This document shows, piece after piece, positions 8,993 through 16,448 of a stretch of 31,224 nucleotides of DNA (position 1 is its first letter; every line of letters begins with the position of its first letter). The notes beneath the pieces were generated by a model, which was not told where the DNA came from, made no database searches, and saw only the letters and a list, made by a program, of their open reading frames with translations. Source of the stretch: Prevotellaceae bacterium UBA5903 (lineage in GTDB: Bacteria > Bacteroidota > Bacteroidia > Bacteroidales > Bacteroidaceae); the NCBI GenBank assembly GCA_002431845.1, contig DJEH01000100.1, positions 19,791 through 51,014 on the forward strand. The letters are read 5' to 3'. Both the position numbers and the translations under genes were made by a program.

Positions 8993-10417
8993 ATGACTAC
9001 TGACAACGACAATAAAGACTACATTACTGAAGATATACAAGATGTGTTTTTTGAAGATCTTGACCTCTCTGACAATGTGCTTGATGCACTCTACGACATG
9101 AGATTTGAGAAATGCACTCCCGTACAAGCTCAATGCATCCCCTATATTCTTGAACATAAAGATGTGTTAGGCGTTGCACAAACAGGTACGGGAAAAACTG
9201 CTGCTTACTTGCTACCATTGCTTACACTGCTTGAACGCGATGAGCATCCTGCTGATGCGGTAAACTGCTTAGTAATAGCTCCTACACGCGAGTTGGCACG
9301 ACAAATAGACCAAGCTCTACAAGGCTTTGCTTACTATACAAACGTGAACGCTGTGGCTGTGTATGGCGGTAATGATGGCATCAGATATGAGCAAGAACGC
9401 AAATCGCTGCAAGCTGGCGCCGACATCGTATTGGCCACTCCAGGCCGACTTATCACCCATTTGCAATTGGGCACACTCGACCTTAGCAGAACTACTCACC
9501 TTGTGCTCGACGAGGCCGACAGAATGCTCGATATGGGATTTGCAGAGGACATTCTCACCATTGTTAAGAATATGCCTAAAAAGAGACAAACCATTATGTT
9601 CTCTGCCACCATGCCTCCTAAGATTGCCGAACTTGCTCGCACCGTAATGAACAATCCGGTTGAGGTAGAAATTGCTGTTTCAAAACCTGCAGAGAATATC
9701 CAGCAAAGTTTGTTTGTTTGCCATGAAAGCGATAAAAACATTGTACTTAAACACATCTTTAACGAACAACCTCCGAAACGTGTTATTTTGTTTTGCTCAT
9801 CCAAGCAAAAGGTGAAGGAGTTGGCTATTCTGCTTAAACGCAAAGGATACAATGCACGCGCCATGCACTCAGACCTTGAACAAGCTGAACGCGACGAGGT
9901 GATAAACCTTTTTAGAGCACAAAAGATTGATGTATTGGTTGCCACGGATATCGTTGCAAGAGGACTTGATATTGACGATATCACAATGGTAATAAACTAC
10001 GATGCACCCCACGATGCCGAGGACTATGTACACCGCATAGGCCGAACTGCTCGTGCTGGAAAAGAGGGCAAAGCCATCACATTGATTGGCGAAAAAGACC
10101 TTCGAGCCTTGTCGATGATAGAACAAACGCTGAAAATTAAAATACCAAGAGAGGAGCTGCCAAAGGATGTAAGACCCATCCAAAAAAACAATGAGCAACG
10201 CGGTAAACCTAACAGAAGTTATGGCCAGGGGAGGACTGATAAGCATAAAAAATATCACTCAACAGCAAAAAGCCAAAATAACTCTCAACATGCTAATAAC
10301 AAGCATGGACAAACTAATGATGGAGAAAAATCTGCCAAGCATAACAACTGGCACAAGAGGCATCAACAGAAAAGAGTTAATAACAAACCAACAAGCAACA
10401 ACGAGAGCAACAAATAG
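8993..10417 (+). CDS. DEAD-box ATP-dependent RNA helicase
   Basis: Unwinds RNA duplexes, probably in ribosome assembly or mRNA turnover. All superfamily 2 motifs are present in 474 residues: Q motif (FEKCTPVQAQCIP), motif I AQTGTGKT with K68, PTRELA, TPGRL, DEAD at 173-176, SATMP, VATDIVARGLDID and HRIGRTARAG. The conserved core ends near residue 385. The remaining roughly 90 residues form a basic, low-complexity tail rich in Asn, Lys, His and Gln, of the kind that gives RhlE/CsdA-like helicases non-specific RNA binding. The best fit is the RhlE-like group, but the exact orthologue cannot be fixed by eye. The next gene starts 14 bp after the stop, which suggests co-transcription. Confidence 0.95.
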   Translation: MTTDNDNKDYITEDIQDVFFEDLDLSDNVLDALYDMRFEKCTPVQAQCIPYILEHKDVLGVAQTGTGKTAAYLLPLLTLLERDEHPADAVNCLVIAPTRELARQIDQALQGFAYYTNVNAVAVYGGNDGIRYEQERKSLQAGADIVLATPGRLITHLQLGTLDLSRTTHLVLDEADRMLDMGFAEDILTIVKNMPKKRQTIMFSATMPPKIAELARTVMNNPVEVEIAVSKPAENIQQSLFVCHESDKNIVLKHIFNEQPPKRVILFCSSKQKVKELAILLKRKGYNARAMHSDLEQAERDEVINLFRAQKIDVLVATDIVARGLDIDDITMVINYDAPHDAEDYVHRIGRTARAGKEGKAITLIGEKDLRALSMIEQTLKIKIPREELPKDVRPIQKNNEQRGKPNRSYGQGRTDKHKKYHSTAKSQNNSQHANNKHGQTNDGEKSAKHNNWHKRHQQKRVNNKPTSNNESNK

Positions 10418-10431
10418 CCCCCTATACAAAC

Positions 10432-11997
10432 ATGACTAAACTATTAACCAACAAAGAGAGGATATTACACGTTTTGAAAACACGTAACGTATCATTCTTT
10501 GAATGTTGCATAACACTGTGCCTTACATCAATAATTTTGATGATTGCTTGCACATTCTCGTCTGCTACCGCGCAATGCATACGTCCGAAAGTGCGGTTTC
10601 ATTTAGAAGATAGTCCTTATCGTCCTTACTATAACAATCTGTTAAGTGGCTTTATGCAGTCGGCCACTCCACAAGATACCTTGAACGGATTTTTGCAAGC
10701 TCCTATCATTGGAGACCCTCTTTTGGTATATGTTGGTGAGAAAGATTCTACGCAATTTATGGCATACGCATCTACTTATAGTTTGCAAAAGCAGGTGCCC
10801 AATGAATATGAAGCTGAGTTTAAGCGATATGGCATTCATGCCGACATTAAGCAGATGCCTACTTACTGCACACAAATATACACCTACCCAGATACAACTG
10901 CAAGCAAGGGCTTTTTGCTTGATATTGACAATGCTTCATGGGGAGCTACGAATGAAGACATGGACGTGGTGTTTATTGACAAACAAACTATCAGGGCATA
11001 CAAACGTAGCTATATTGCAGAAAAAGATATTCCCGATTTATTTTACGTAGCACACTTTTCTCACCCTTTTCATCAATGGAATATCCGACGCGAAGTAGTA
11101 AAACTTGAAAATGGTAGAAAAGAGAAGCGATGCAAAGTGGCTCTATTCTTTAATCTCAAGAGCAATGATAAACTTATGGTACAATCATACGTTTCGAACA
11201 TCAGCACAAACAACGCTCTGGCTCAAATTAATATTAAAGGATTGAACATCAACGATAAGCGCAAAAACGCTGTTGTAAGCAAAGACAAACAAAGTCTTTT
11301 GGCTCAAAACGAACCTTCAAACTCTTCAAATTCGGCTAAAAAGAACGAAAGAGATACAAGGTTTAGCACCCAATCTGTTGCCAACGCTAATAGTTATACT
11401 AAAAAAGCAAGTAGCAACAATAATAGCAATTCAAATGCATACGTTGTTAATAGCGATATCATCGAAGTGTCTACGCGCAATGCCGAACTTAAAGCGGCAT
11501 TTAGTGCTGCATTGGCTCAACTAAAAAGCAAGGCCATTAAGAAACACTTTGCAAATGCTATTGAGATGATTGACTTTGCTGCCCAACATTATCTTAAAGC
11601 AACTCATACAGAACAACAAACTGCCGATGCCACAGACTCACTTGCATTGAAATATGCCAACCAACTATTTAATGGTACAGAAAACAACCTTTCTATTGAA
11701 CAAACAGCGTGGTTCTTCTTCAACGCAATGGGCTTTGTTCCTACGAAAGATGGCGATGCCATTAGCTACCAACTTGTGCGACCCATGTTTAACGTTGTTA
11801 CCTTGCACCTTCCACGCGAACGACGTTTTATCATTCACTGCAAACGCAACACAGCACAAAACAAATACATTGAAAAAGCCAATATGCTGCGTCAAGCTCC
11901 TCTTGACGACCTTAAGATTTCGCAAGGCATGCTGAATAGAGGTGGTATTATGGAAATTGTTATGACAAAAAACAAAGCAAACAATGAGTATGAGTAA
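10432..11997 (+). CDS. Exported protein of unknown family
   Basis: I do not recognise this 521-residue protein. An N-terminal hydrophobic stretch (about 24-43) followed by SSATAQ looks like a long signal peptide with cleavage near residue 48. An N-membrane anchor is the alternative. The mature part has two blocks: about 50-275, rich in aromatic and charged residues with probable beta structure, and about 355-521, which begins helical (AELKAAFSAALAQLKSKAIKK). A Ser/Asn/Lys-rich linker (about 280-350, with runs of Asn and Ser) joins them. No catalytic motif is visible. It begins 14 bp after the DEAD-box gene, so it may share that transcript, though a functional link is not obvious. A 372-bp gene-free region follows. 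Confidence 0.75.
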   Translation: MTKLLTNKERILHVLKTRNVSFFECCITLCLTSIILMIACTFSSATAQCIRPKVRFHLEDSPYRPYYNNLLSGFMQSATPQDTLNGFLQAPIIGDPLLVYVGEKDSTQFMAYASTYSLQKQVPNEYEAEFKRYGIHADIKQMPTYCTQIYTYPDTTASKGFLLDIDNASWGATNEDMDVVFIDKQTIRAYKRSYIAEKDIPDLFYVAHFSHPFHQWNIRREVVKLENGRKEKRCKVALFFNLKSNDKLMVQSYVSNISTNNALAQINIKGLNINDKRKNAVVSKDKQSLLAQNEPSNSSNSAKKNERDTRFSTQSVANANSYTKKASSNNNSNSNAYVVNSDIIEVSTRNAELKAAFSAALAQLKSKAIKKHFANAIEMIDFAAQHYLKATHTEQQTADATDSLALKYANQLFNGTENNLSIEQTAWFFFNAMGFVPTKDGDAISYQLVRPMFNVVTLHLPRERRFIIHCKRNTAQNKYIEKANMLRQAPLDDLKISQGMLNRGGIMEIVMTKNKANNEYE

Positions 11998-12369
11998 AGA
12001 GTGAACTTTGTATGAAACTATACATGCATAATCAAAACGAAACGGCGCACAATATAACTCTTAAAAAATTTCTACAATTGTAAAAAAACATCTATATTTT
12101 TTCACATAAGAAGCGCCAATTCACAAAAAAAATTATTCACATGTAGTTTTAGTGCATTTGCTTGTTTTATTCAAAAAACAAGGTTGTATATTTGTAGAAG
12201 AATATGAGGGAAGAGGGCCAACGCTCCCTTCACTACAACAATAGTTGGATAACATTATCATTCATCGTAATAGTGCATCCAACAACATACAATCATACAT
12301 TGCGAAGCATAGCATGCACACACTTACACAACATGCTATCTTTGAGAACTTAATGCTATTGCTTTCTTT
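11998..12369 (+). other. 372-bp gene-free region: AT-rich tract, promoter and structured leader
   Basis: The first part (about 12000-12180) is AT-rich with A/T runs and the 10-base palindrome TACAATTGTA (12074-12083). No good terminator hairpin was found after the 521-residue gene. A promoter lies at 12162-12194. Downstream is a leader of roughly 170 bases with two hairpins: GTTGGAT/ATCCAAC (12244-12250 with 12277-12283) and TAGCATG/CATGCTA (12310-12316 with 12332-12338). No conserved riboswitch class was recognised and no small open reading frame with support was seen. Confidence 0.6.
12162..12194 (+). promoter_or_regulatory. Promoter for the DUF4369 lipoprotein gene
   Basis: TATATTTG (12187-12194) matches the Bacteroidota -7 consensus TAnnTTTG exactly. 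TTG at 12162-12164 lies 22 bases upstream as a partial -33 box, and a full TTTG at 12157-12160 lies a little further away. Transcription would start near 12200, which gives an unusually long leader of about 170 bases before the ATG at 12370. Confidence 0.6.
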
Positions 12370-13137
12370 ATGAAAAAACTGCTATATCTATTATTCACTA
12401 TTGCAATTTGCTCTTCGTGTGCAGAACAATACAACATTGCAGGCAACTCTAACGTGTCTTGCCTTGATGGACGTATGCTCTATCTGCGAATTAGCTCGAA
12501 CAATGACAACGTGCGCCATAGCACGCAGCAAATTGTAAGCGTTTGCCTTGATTCGTGCAAAGTAATTCATGGTCGGTTTAATTTTGAAGGCGATGTAGAC
12601 TCGGCAATGATGGCTATGATATACACTGGTAATCAATGCGTAATGCCTTTAGTTCTTGAAAATGGCAATCTTAACATACAAGTGGACAATGCCACACAAC
12701 GCGTTTCGGGCGGTCCGCTCAACGACAAGTTATACAGTTTCTTTAAGAAGCGTAGCAGACTCGACAACGAACTTTGGGAAGTGCAACAACTTACCATGCG
12801 CATGATGCGCGAAGGTTTTTCGCCTATTGAAATACAAAAGAAAGTAGGAAAGAAAACCGAAAAACTCAACAAGAAGACCGAGGATTTAGAAACACGCTTT
12901 GTTATGGAGAACTATAACAATGTGTTGGGGCCTGGTTTTTTCAGACTTTTATGCAGCCAATTCCCTGTGCCTGTTATGACAGAACAAATACAACACATCA
13001 TAAATAGCGCCCCATCGCATTTTCTTAACGACCCATACGTAAGGAACTATATAAGACAAGCCAACTTGCAAGCTAAAATGCAGCAACAAGCTATTGAAGC
13101 TAAACATGCCATGCAGCAGATTGAACAACAACCTTAA
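12370..13137 (+). CDS. DUF4369-domain lipoprotein without a thioredoxin domain
   Basis: Predicted envelope lipoprotein of 255 residues. MKKLLYLLFTIAICSSC is a short lipoprotein signal peptide with the acylated cysteine at C17; the lipobox is relaxed (Cys at -3). Residues about 20-130 resemble the DUF4369 domain found at the N-terminus of Bacteroidota TlpA-like thioredoxins (FNFEGDVDSAMMAMIYTGN, LVLENGNLNIQVD). The same region occurs in the 356-residue thioredoxin encoded on the minus strand at 16449-17519. Here the CxxC thioredoxin domain is absent. It is replaced by a charged helical region (about 130-190) and a Gln/Ala-rich, probably coiled-coil C-terminus. The gene has its own promoter and long leader, and a strong terminator follows. 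The role is unknown; adhesion or envelope scaffolding are guesses. Confidence 0.8.
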   Translation: MKKLLYLLFTIAICSSCAEQYNIAGNSNVSCLDGRMLYLRISSNNDNVRHSTQQIVSVCLDSCKVIHGRFNFEGDVDSAMMAMIYTGNQCVMPLVLENGNLNIQVDNATQRVSGGPLNDKLYSFFKKRSRLDNELWEVQQLTMRMMREGFSPIEIQKKVGKKTEKLNKKTEDLETRFVMENYNNVLGPGFFRLLCSQFPVPVMTEQIQHIINSAPSHFLNDPYVRNYIRQANLQAKMQQQAIEAKHAMQQIEQQP

Positions 13138-13212
13138 TAACACGTTGGTTGTGCAAACTCTAAATTCGACTACTCAAATGCTTGAATAATACTCACCCAA
13201 ACAATAAGATAT

Positions 13213-13268
13213 GTGAGCAGAGCGGTAAGGTAAACAAAACAAGTTTACTTTACCGCTTTGCTTATTTT
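13213..13268 (+). terminator. Very long intrinsic terminator hairpin
   Basis: AGCGGTAAGGTAAAC (13221-13235) pairs with GTTTACTTTACCGCT (13243-13257) around a 7-base loop, with a single G-T pair. Pairing continues outward to about 13214/13264, giving a stem of about 22 pairs with further G-T wobbles. TTTT follows at 13265-13268. It ends the DUF4369 lipoprotein transcript and runs into the -33 box of the next promoter. Confidence 0.85.
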
Positions 13269-13296
13269 GTAAAACAAGCAAAAAGTTGTACATTTG
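13266..13296 (+). promoter_or_regulatory. Complete Bacteroidota promoter for the small acidic protein gene
   Basis: TTTG (13266-13269), a 19-base spacer and TACATTTG (13289-13296) match the -33/-7 consensus exactly. Transcription should start near 13303, giving a leader of only about 15 bases before the ATG at 13318. Confidence 0.8.
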
Positions 13297-13317
13297 CTTG
13301 GAACAATCTAACACCGT

Positions 13318-13767
13318 ATGGCTATGATAGCAAACGAACAAACATATCAACAAATAGAGCGTGCGCTACGCAAAGCTGCATCTAAGTTTTCGCCCGACGC
13401 TGAAACAATACCTCTTACAGACCTCTACGTACAAGTGAAGCAAGAAAGTGGTGAACTTAAAATCTATGATGACGATGACAACGAACTCACGCGCTGTGTT
13501 GTAGAAGAATGGATTGGCAATACAGACGAGGACTTTTATACCGCCATTCGTCCTATTATTATTAAGAGCATCAAAAACATTAAGGATATAACCGAAAATG
13601 TTGCTATCCTTAAACCTTACTCTTACGTACTTATGGACGATGAGTACGAAACTATTGACGAATTATACCTTGTTGATGACGATACAATCCTTATTAGTGG
13701 AAAACTTATGGAAGGCCTTGACAATGACCTTGAAACCTTTTGGGAGCAACTATCTAAAGAAGAATAA
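13318..13767 (+). CDS. Small acidic cytoplasmic protein, function unknown
   Basis: A 149-residue protein strongly rich in Asp and Glu, without a signal peptide or membrane segment. I do not recognise a named family. It starts with a helical segment (EQTYQQIERALRKAASKF), then has mixed alpha/beta sequence with acidic patches (YDDDDNE, MDDEYETIDELYLVDDD). The length and clean promoter argue that it is a real gene. ATG 13324, six bases downstream, is an alternative start. The secreted hexosaminidase gene begins 53 bp after its stop with no terminator or clear promoter in between, so the two may share a transcript. Their products work in different compartments, so no common role is implied. Confidence 0.75.
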   Translation: MAMIANEQTYQQIERALRKAASKFSPDAETIPLTDLYVQVKQESGELKIYDDDDNELTRCVVEEWIGNTDEDFYTAIRPIIIKSIKNIKDITENVAILKPYSYVLMDDEYETIDELYLVDDDTILISGKLMEGLDNDLETFWEQLSKEE

Positions 13768-13820
13768 CTCCACAATTACTACCGATATTTATACGCTGAA
13801 ATAAAATTAACATACATATT

Positions 13821-15467
13821 ATGAACATTAAACACACTCTTGCACTTGCCACAGCTATCGTGAGCATGCAACTTTGTGCTCAAGAACAAACTAATTTATC
13901 CCTCGTGCCAAAACCTGCGCATATTGAAGAGGGACAAGGCTCTTTTACCTTTTCAAAACTTGTTAAGGCTTCTGCCGACGAGTATGCAGGCGATAGTATC
14001 AATTGGGTGCTCTCTAATTTCGAAAAAAACTTTACTGCCACTACAGGCACGCAGTTCAAACATGTCAAGAAAGGAGCTAACTTACAATTAAAACGCAATC
14101 AATCTATCAGCACCGAGGGCTATATACTGCAAATTACTCCCACGCAGATATGCATTGAGGCTTCTCGTCCTGCGGGCTTTTTCTATGCCTTGCAAACATT
14201 GCAACAATTGCTCCCCACTCGCTCGGTTATGGCTGGTGTAATAAACGATACTGCCACCACCTACACATTGCCAGTGGTCAAAATAGAGGATTCACCTCGC
14301 TTTGCATGGAGAGGATTTATGCTTGATGAAGGTAGGCATTTCTATGGCAAAAAAGAGATAAAGAAGATTTTGGATGTAATGGCAGCCTACAAGCTCAATC
14401 GTTTTCATTGGCACTTAACAGAAGACCAAGGATGGCGTATTGAAATCAAAAAATACCCTAAGCTGACCGAAGTTGGAGCTTGGCGACACAGCAAGGTACT
14501 TGCACATGGTAGCACCGTGCCCGACGGCGAACGCTATGGTGGCTACTATACGCAAGAGGAGGCACGCGAGATTGTAAACTATGCCAAAGAGCGTTTCATT
14601 GAAATTGTGCCAGAAGTAGACATTCCTGGGCACTCTCAAGCTGCAGTTGCATCATATCCCGAAATGCTTGCTTGCGATCCTCAAAACCATCACGAAGTAT
14701 GGTTAAGCCAAGGTGTTTCGGCTGATGTCATCAACGTGGCAAGCCCCAAAGCGGTTGATTTTGCCAAAGATGTAATAGACGAACTAACAAACATATTCCC
14801 TTTTGGCTATATACACTTAGGAGGCGACGAATGCCCTACATACAAATGGGAACGCAACAACGAATGCCAAAAGCTACTCAAACAATTAGGCTCTAAAAAC
14901 TATCGTGACCTACAAATAAACTTCTACTCTCAGCTTAAACAATATGTGGCACAAAAGCCTAAAGACCAGCAACGTCGCCTCATCTTTTGGAATGAAGTGT
15001 TGCATGGTAACACAACTTCGCTCGGAAAAGACATCACTATTATGGCATGGATAGGTGCTGATGCTGCCGCTAAAGATGCTGCACAAAAGGGCTTTACAAC
15101 CATTCTTTCGCCACAAATACCCTACTACATTAACCGCCGACAAAGCAAGGATGTATGGGAACCACGCTCACAAGGTTACGGAACAGAAACAGTTGAAGCT
15201 GTTTATAACTACGTGCCCATGAAAAATGTTAATAGTGACCTACAAAAGCAATATTTAGGTGTACAAGCCAATTTTTGGACAGAATGGGTAGAAGATGCTT
15301 CTACCGTGAACTACTTGATGCTACCTCGCCTTGCTGCAGTTGCTGAAGCTGCATGGACACCACAGCAACAGCGTAACTACGCAGACTTTGTGAAACGTAT
15401 GCAAAAAGAACCTTCGTTTTACAATGCTAAAGACATGAACTACGGCAAACACATATTTCTGAAATAA
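13821..15467 (+). CDS. Secreted beta-N-acetylhexosaminidase (GH20)
   Basis: Exported glycoside hydrolase family 20 enzyme that removes terminal N-acetylglucosamine or N-acetylgalactosamine from glycans by substrate-assisted catalysis. The 548-residue protein has a signal peptide (MNIKHTLALATAIVSMQLCAQ, cleavage after about residue 20). An N-terminal GH20b domain follows (about 25-150), then the catalytic barrel (about 155-500) opening with PRFAWRGFMLDEGRHF. NRFHWHLTEDQGWRIEIKKYP is typical of the family. The catalytic pair is D336-E337 in HLGGDECP; NFWTEW and the late Trp residues shape the sugar pocket. No lipobox and no C-terminal sorting domain are seen, so a periplasmic location is likely. 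It probably acts on host mucin-type or peptidoglycan-derived sugars, which is inference. A terminator follows at 15477-15516. Confidence 0.95.
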   Translation: MNIKHTLALATAIVSMQLCAQEQTNLSLVPKPAHIEEGQGSFTFSKLVKASADEYAGDSINWVLSNFEKNFTATTGTQFKHVKKGANLQLKRNQSISTEGYILQITPTQICIEASRPAGFFYALQTLQQLLPTRSVMAGVINDTATTYTLPVVKIEDSPRFAWRGFMLDEGRHFYGKKEIKKILDVMAAYKLNRFHWHLTEDQGWRIEIKKYPKLTEVGAWRHSKVLAHGSTVPDGERYGGYYTQEEAREIVNYAKERFIEIVPEVDIPGHSQAAVASYPEMLACDPQNHHEVWLSQGVSADVINVASPKAVDFAKDVIDELTNIFPFGYIHLGGDECPTYKWERNNECQKLLKQLGSKNYRDLQINFYSQLKQYVAQKPKDQQRRLIFWNEVLHGNTTSLGKDITIMAWIGADAAAKDAAQKGFTTILSPQIPYYINRRQSKDVWEPRSQGYGTETVEAVYNYVPMKNVNSDLQKQYLGVQANFWTEWVEDASTVNYLMLPRLAAVAEAAWTPQQQRNYADFVKRMQKEPSFYNAKDMNYGKHIFLK

Positions 15468-15476
15468 AACAATAAG

Positions 15477-15516
15477 AAAAGAGAGGCAATGAGTTCGCTG
15501 CATTGGCTCTCTTTTT
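15477..15516 (+). terminator. Intrinsic terminator after the hexosaminidase gene
   Basis: AAAAGAGAGGCAATG (15477-15491) pairs with CATTGGCTCTCTTTT (15501-15515) around a 9-base loop with one internal G-G mismatch, and a T run extends to 15517. In this T run TATATTTC (15517-15524) comes close to a -7 box and could serve the methyltransferase gene. Confidence 0.85.
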
Positions 15517-15549
15517 TATATTTCACTCTTCATTCATACACTTGATTAC

Positions 15550-16281
15550 ATGATATTATCTGCCAAATCCGACCCTATGGGCAATGCGATATTAGACTAT
15601 GCTACACATGGTAAAGCACTGCACCAACTATGTGTTAAATCAACACTTTTTGATGATGATGAAATGCCTGTAGACAATCTCTTTAGAACCGAACTCCAAA
15701 TGCCTACTATTGAACGCACAGCCTTGCATTTATGCAAGGGAAACGTGCTTGATGTAGGTGCTGGCGCAGGATGTCACACACTTGTTCTTGAACAAAAAGG
15801 ACTAAATGTAACCTCTATCGACATCTCTCCACTCTCCACTCAAGTGCGTCAAATGCGTGGAGCAAAGCACGCACTATGCGCAGACTTCTTTACCGACAAC
15901 TTTGGCAATAACTTCACCACAATTCTTATGCTTATGAACGGATTGGGCATTGCCGGGAAGCTCGAAAATCTTGCTTCTTTGCTCTTACGTTGCAAAGAAC
16001 TTCTCGCTGAAGATGGTAAAATACTTGCTGATTCGTCCGACCTTCGCTACATTTTTGAGGATGAAGATGAAGACGATATTAGCACTTGGAATAGCTCTAA
16101 CAACTATTACGGCGAAGTAGACTTTCAGATGGTTTATGGCAATTGTATTGGCAAGCGCTTTGATTGGCTATACGTTGATTTTAGTACTCTCAACCATATA
16201 GCCAAGCAATGCGGCATGCAAGCAAACATTATTAAAGAAGGGGCGCACTACGATTATTTGGCAGAAATAAGATTGAAATAA
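15550..16281 (+). CDS. Class I SAM-dependent methyltransferase
   Basis: Cytoplasmic methyltransferase of 243 residues with a Rossmann-type SAM fold. Motif I is VLDVGAGAG (66-74), the acidic residue of motif II is D91 in SIDISP, and MLMNGLGIAG is the motif IV region. The sequence before motif I (LFRTELQMPTIERTALHLC) is typical of a Bacteroidota family of undetermined substrate. A start at M10 (ATG 15577, MGNAILDY) would also fit. Downstream, a perfect 15-bp hairpin separates it from the convergent thioredoxin gene. The substrate cannot be read from the sequence; small molecule or protein are both possible. Confidence 0.88.
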   Translation: MILSAKSDPMGNAILDYATHGKALHQLCVKSTLFDDDEMPVDNLFRTELQMPTIERTALHLCKGNVLDVGAGAGCHTLVLEQKGLNVTSIDISPLSTQVRQMRGAKHALCADFFTDNFGNNFTTILMLMNGLGIAGKLENLASLLLRCKELLAEDGKILADSSDLRYIFEDEDEDDISTWNSSNNYYGEVDFQMVYGNCIGKRFDWLYVDFSTLNHIAKQCGMQANIIKEGAHYDYLAEIRLK

Positions 16282-16338
16282 AAGCATTTTTTTCAAACTC
16301 TATTATTCAAACATAAAAAACATATAGATAAAATCAGA

Positions 16339-16379
16339 AAAAAGTGCAGTAGGGATAGTTATCACCTACTGCACTTTTT
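16339..16379. terminator. Bidirectional terminator between convergent genes
   Basis: AAAAAGTGCAGTAGG (16339-16353) and CCTACTGCACTTTTT (16365-16379) are perfect reverse complements (15 bp) around an 11-base loop. A/T runs on both sides provide a U tract in either direction. It serves the methyltransferase (plus) and TlpA-like (minus) genes. Confidence 0.92.
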
Positions 16380-16448
16380 CTTACTCAAGCAGACATCCAA
16401 GCATATTTTTGAATAACTACTTATCTATTGCAATTAGCTATTTGTATC

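Noticed and set aside
12074..12083. TACAATTGTA followed by A residues as a terminator
   Set aside because: It is a palindrome with no room for a loop, and A residues, not T, follow on the plus strand.
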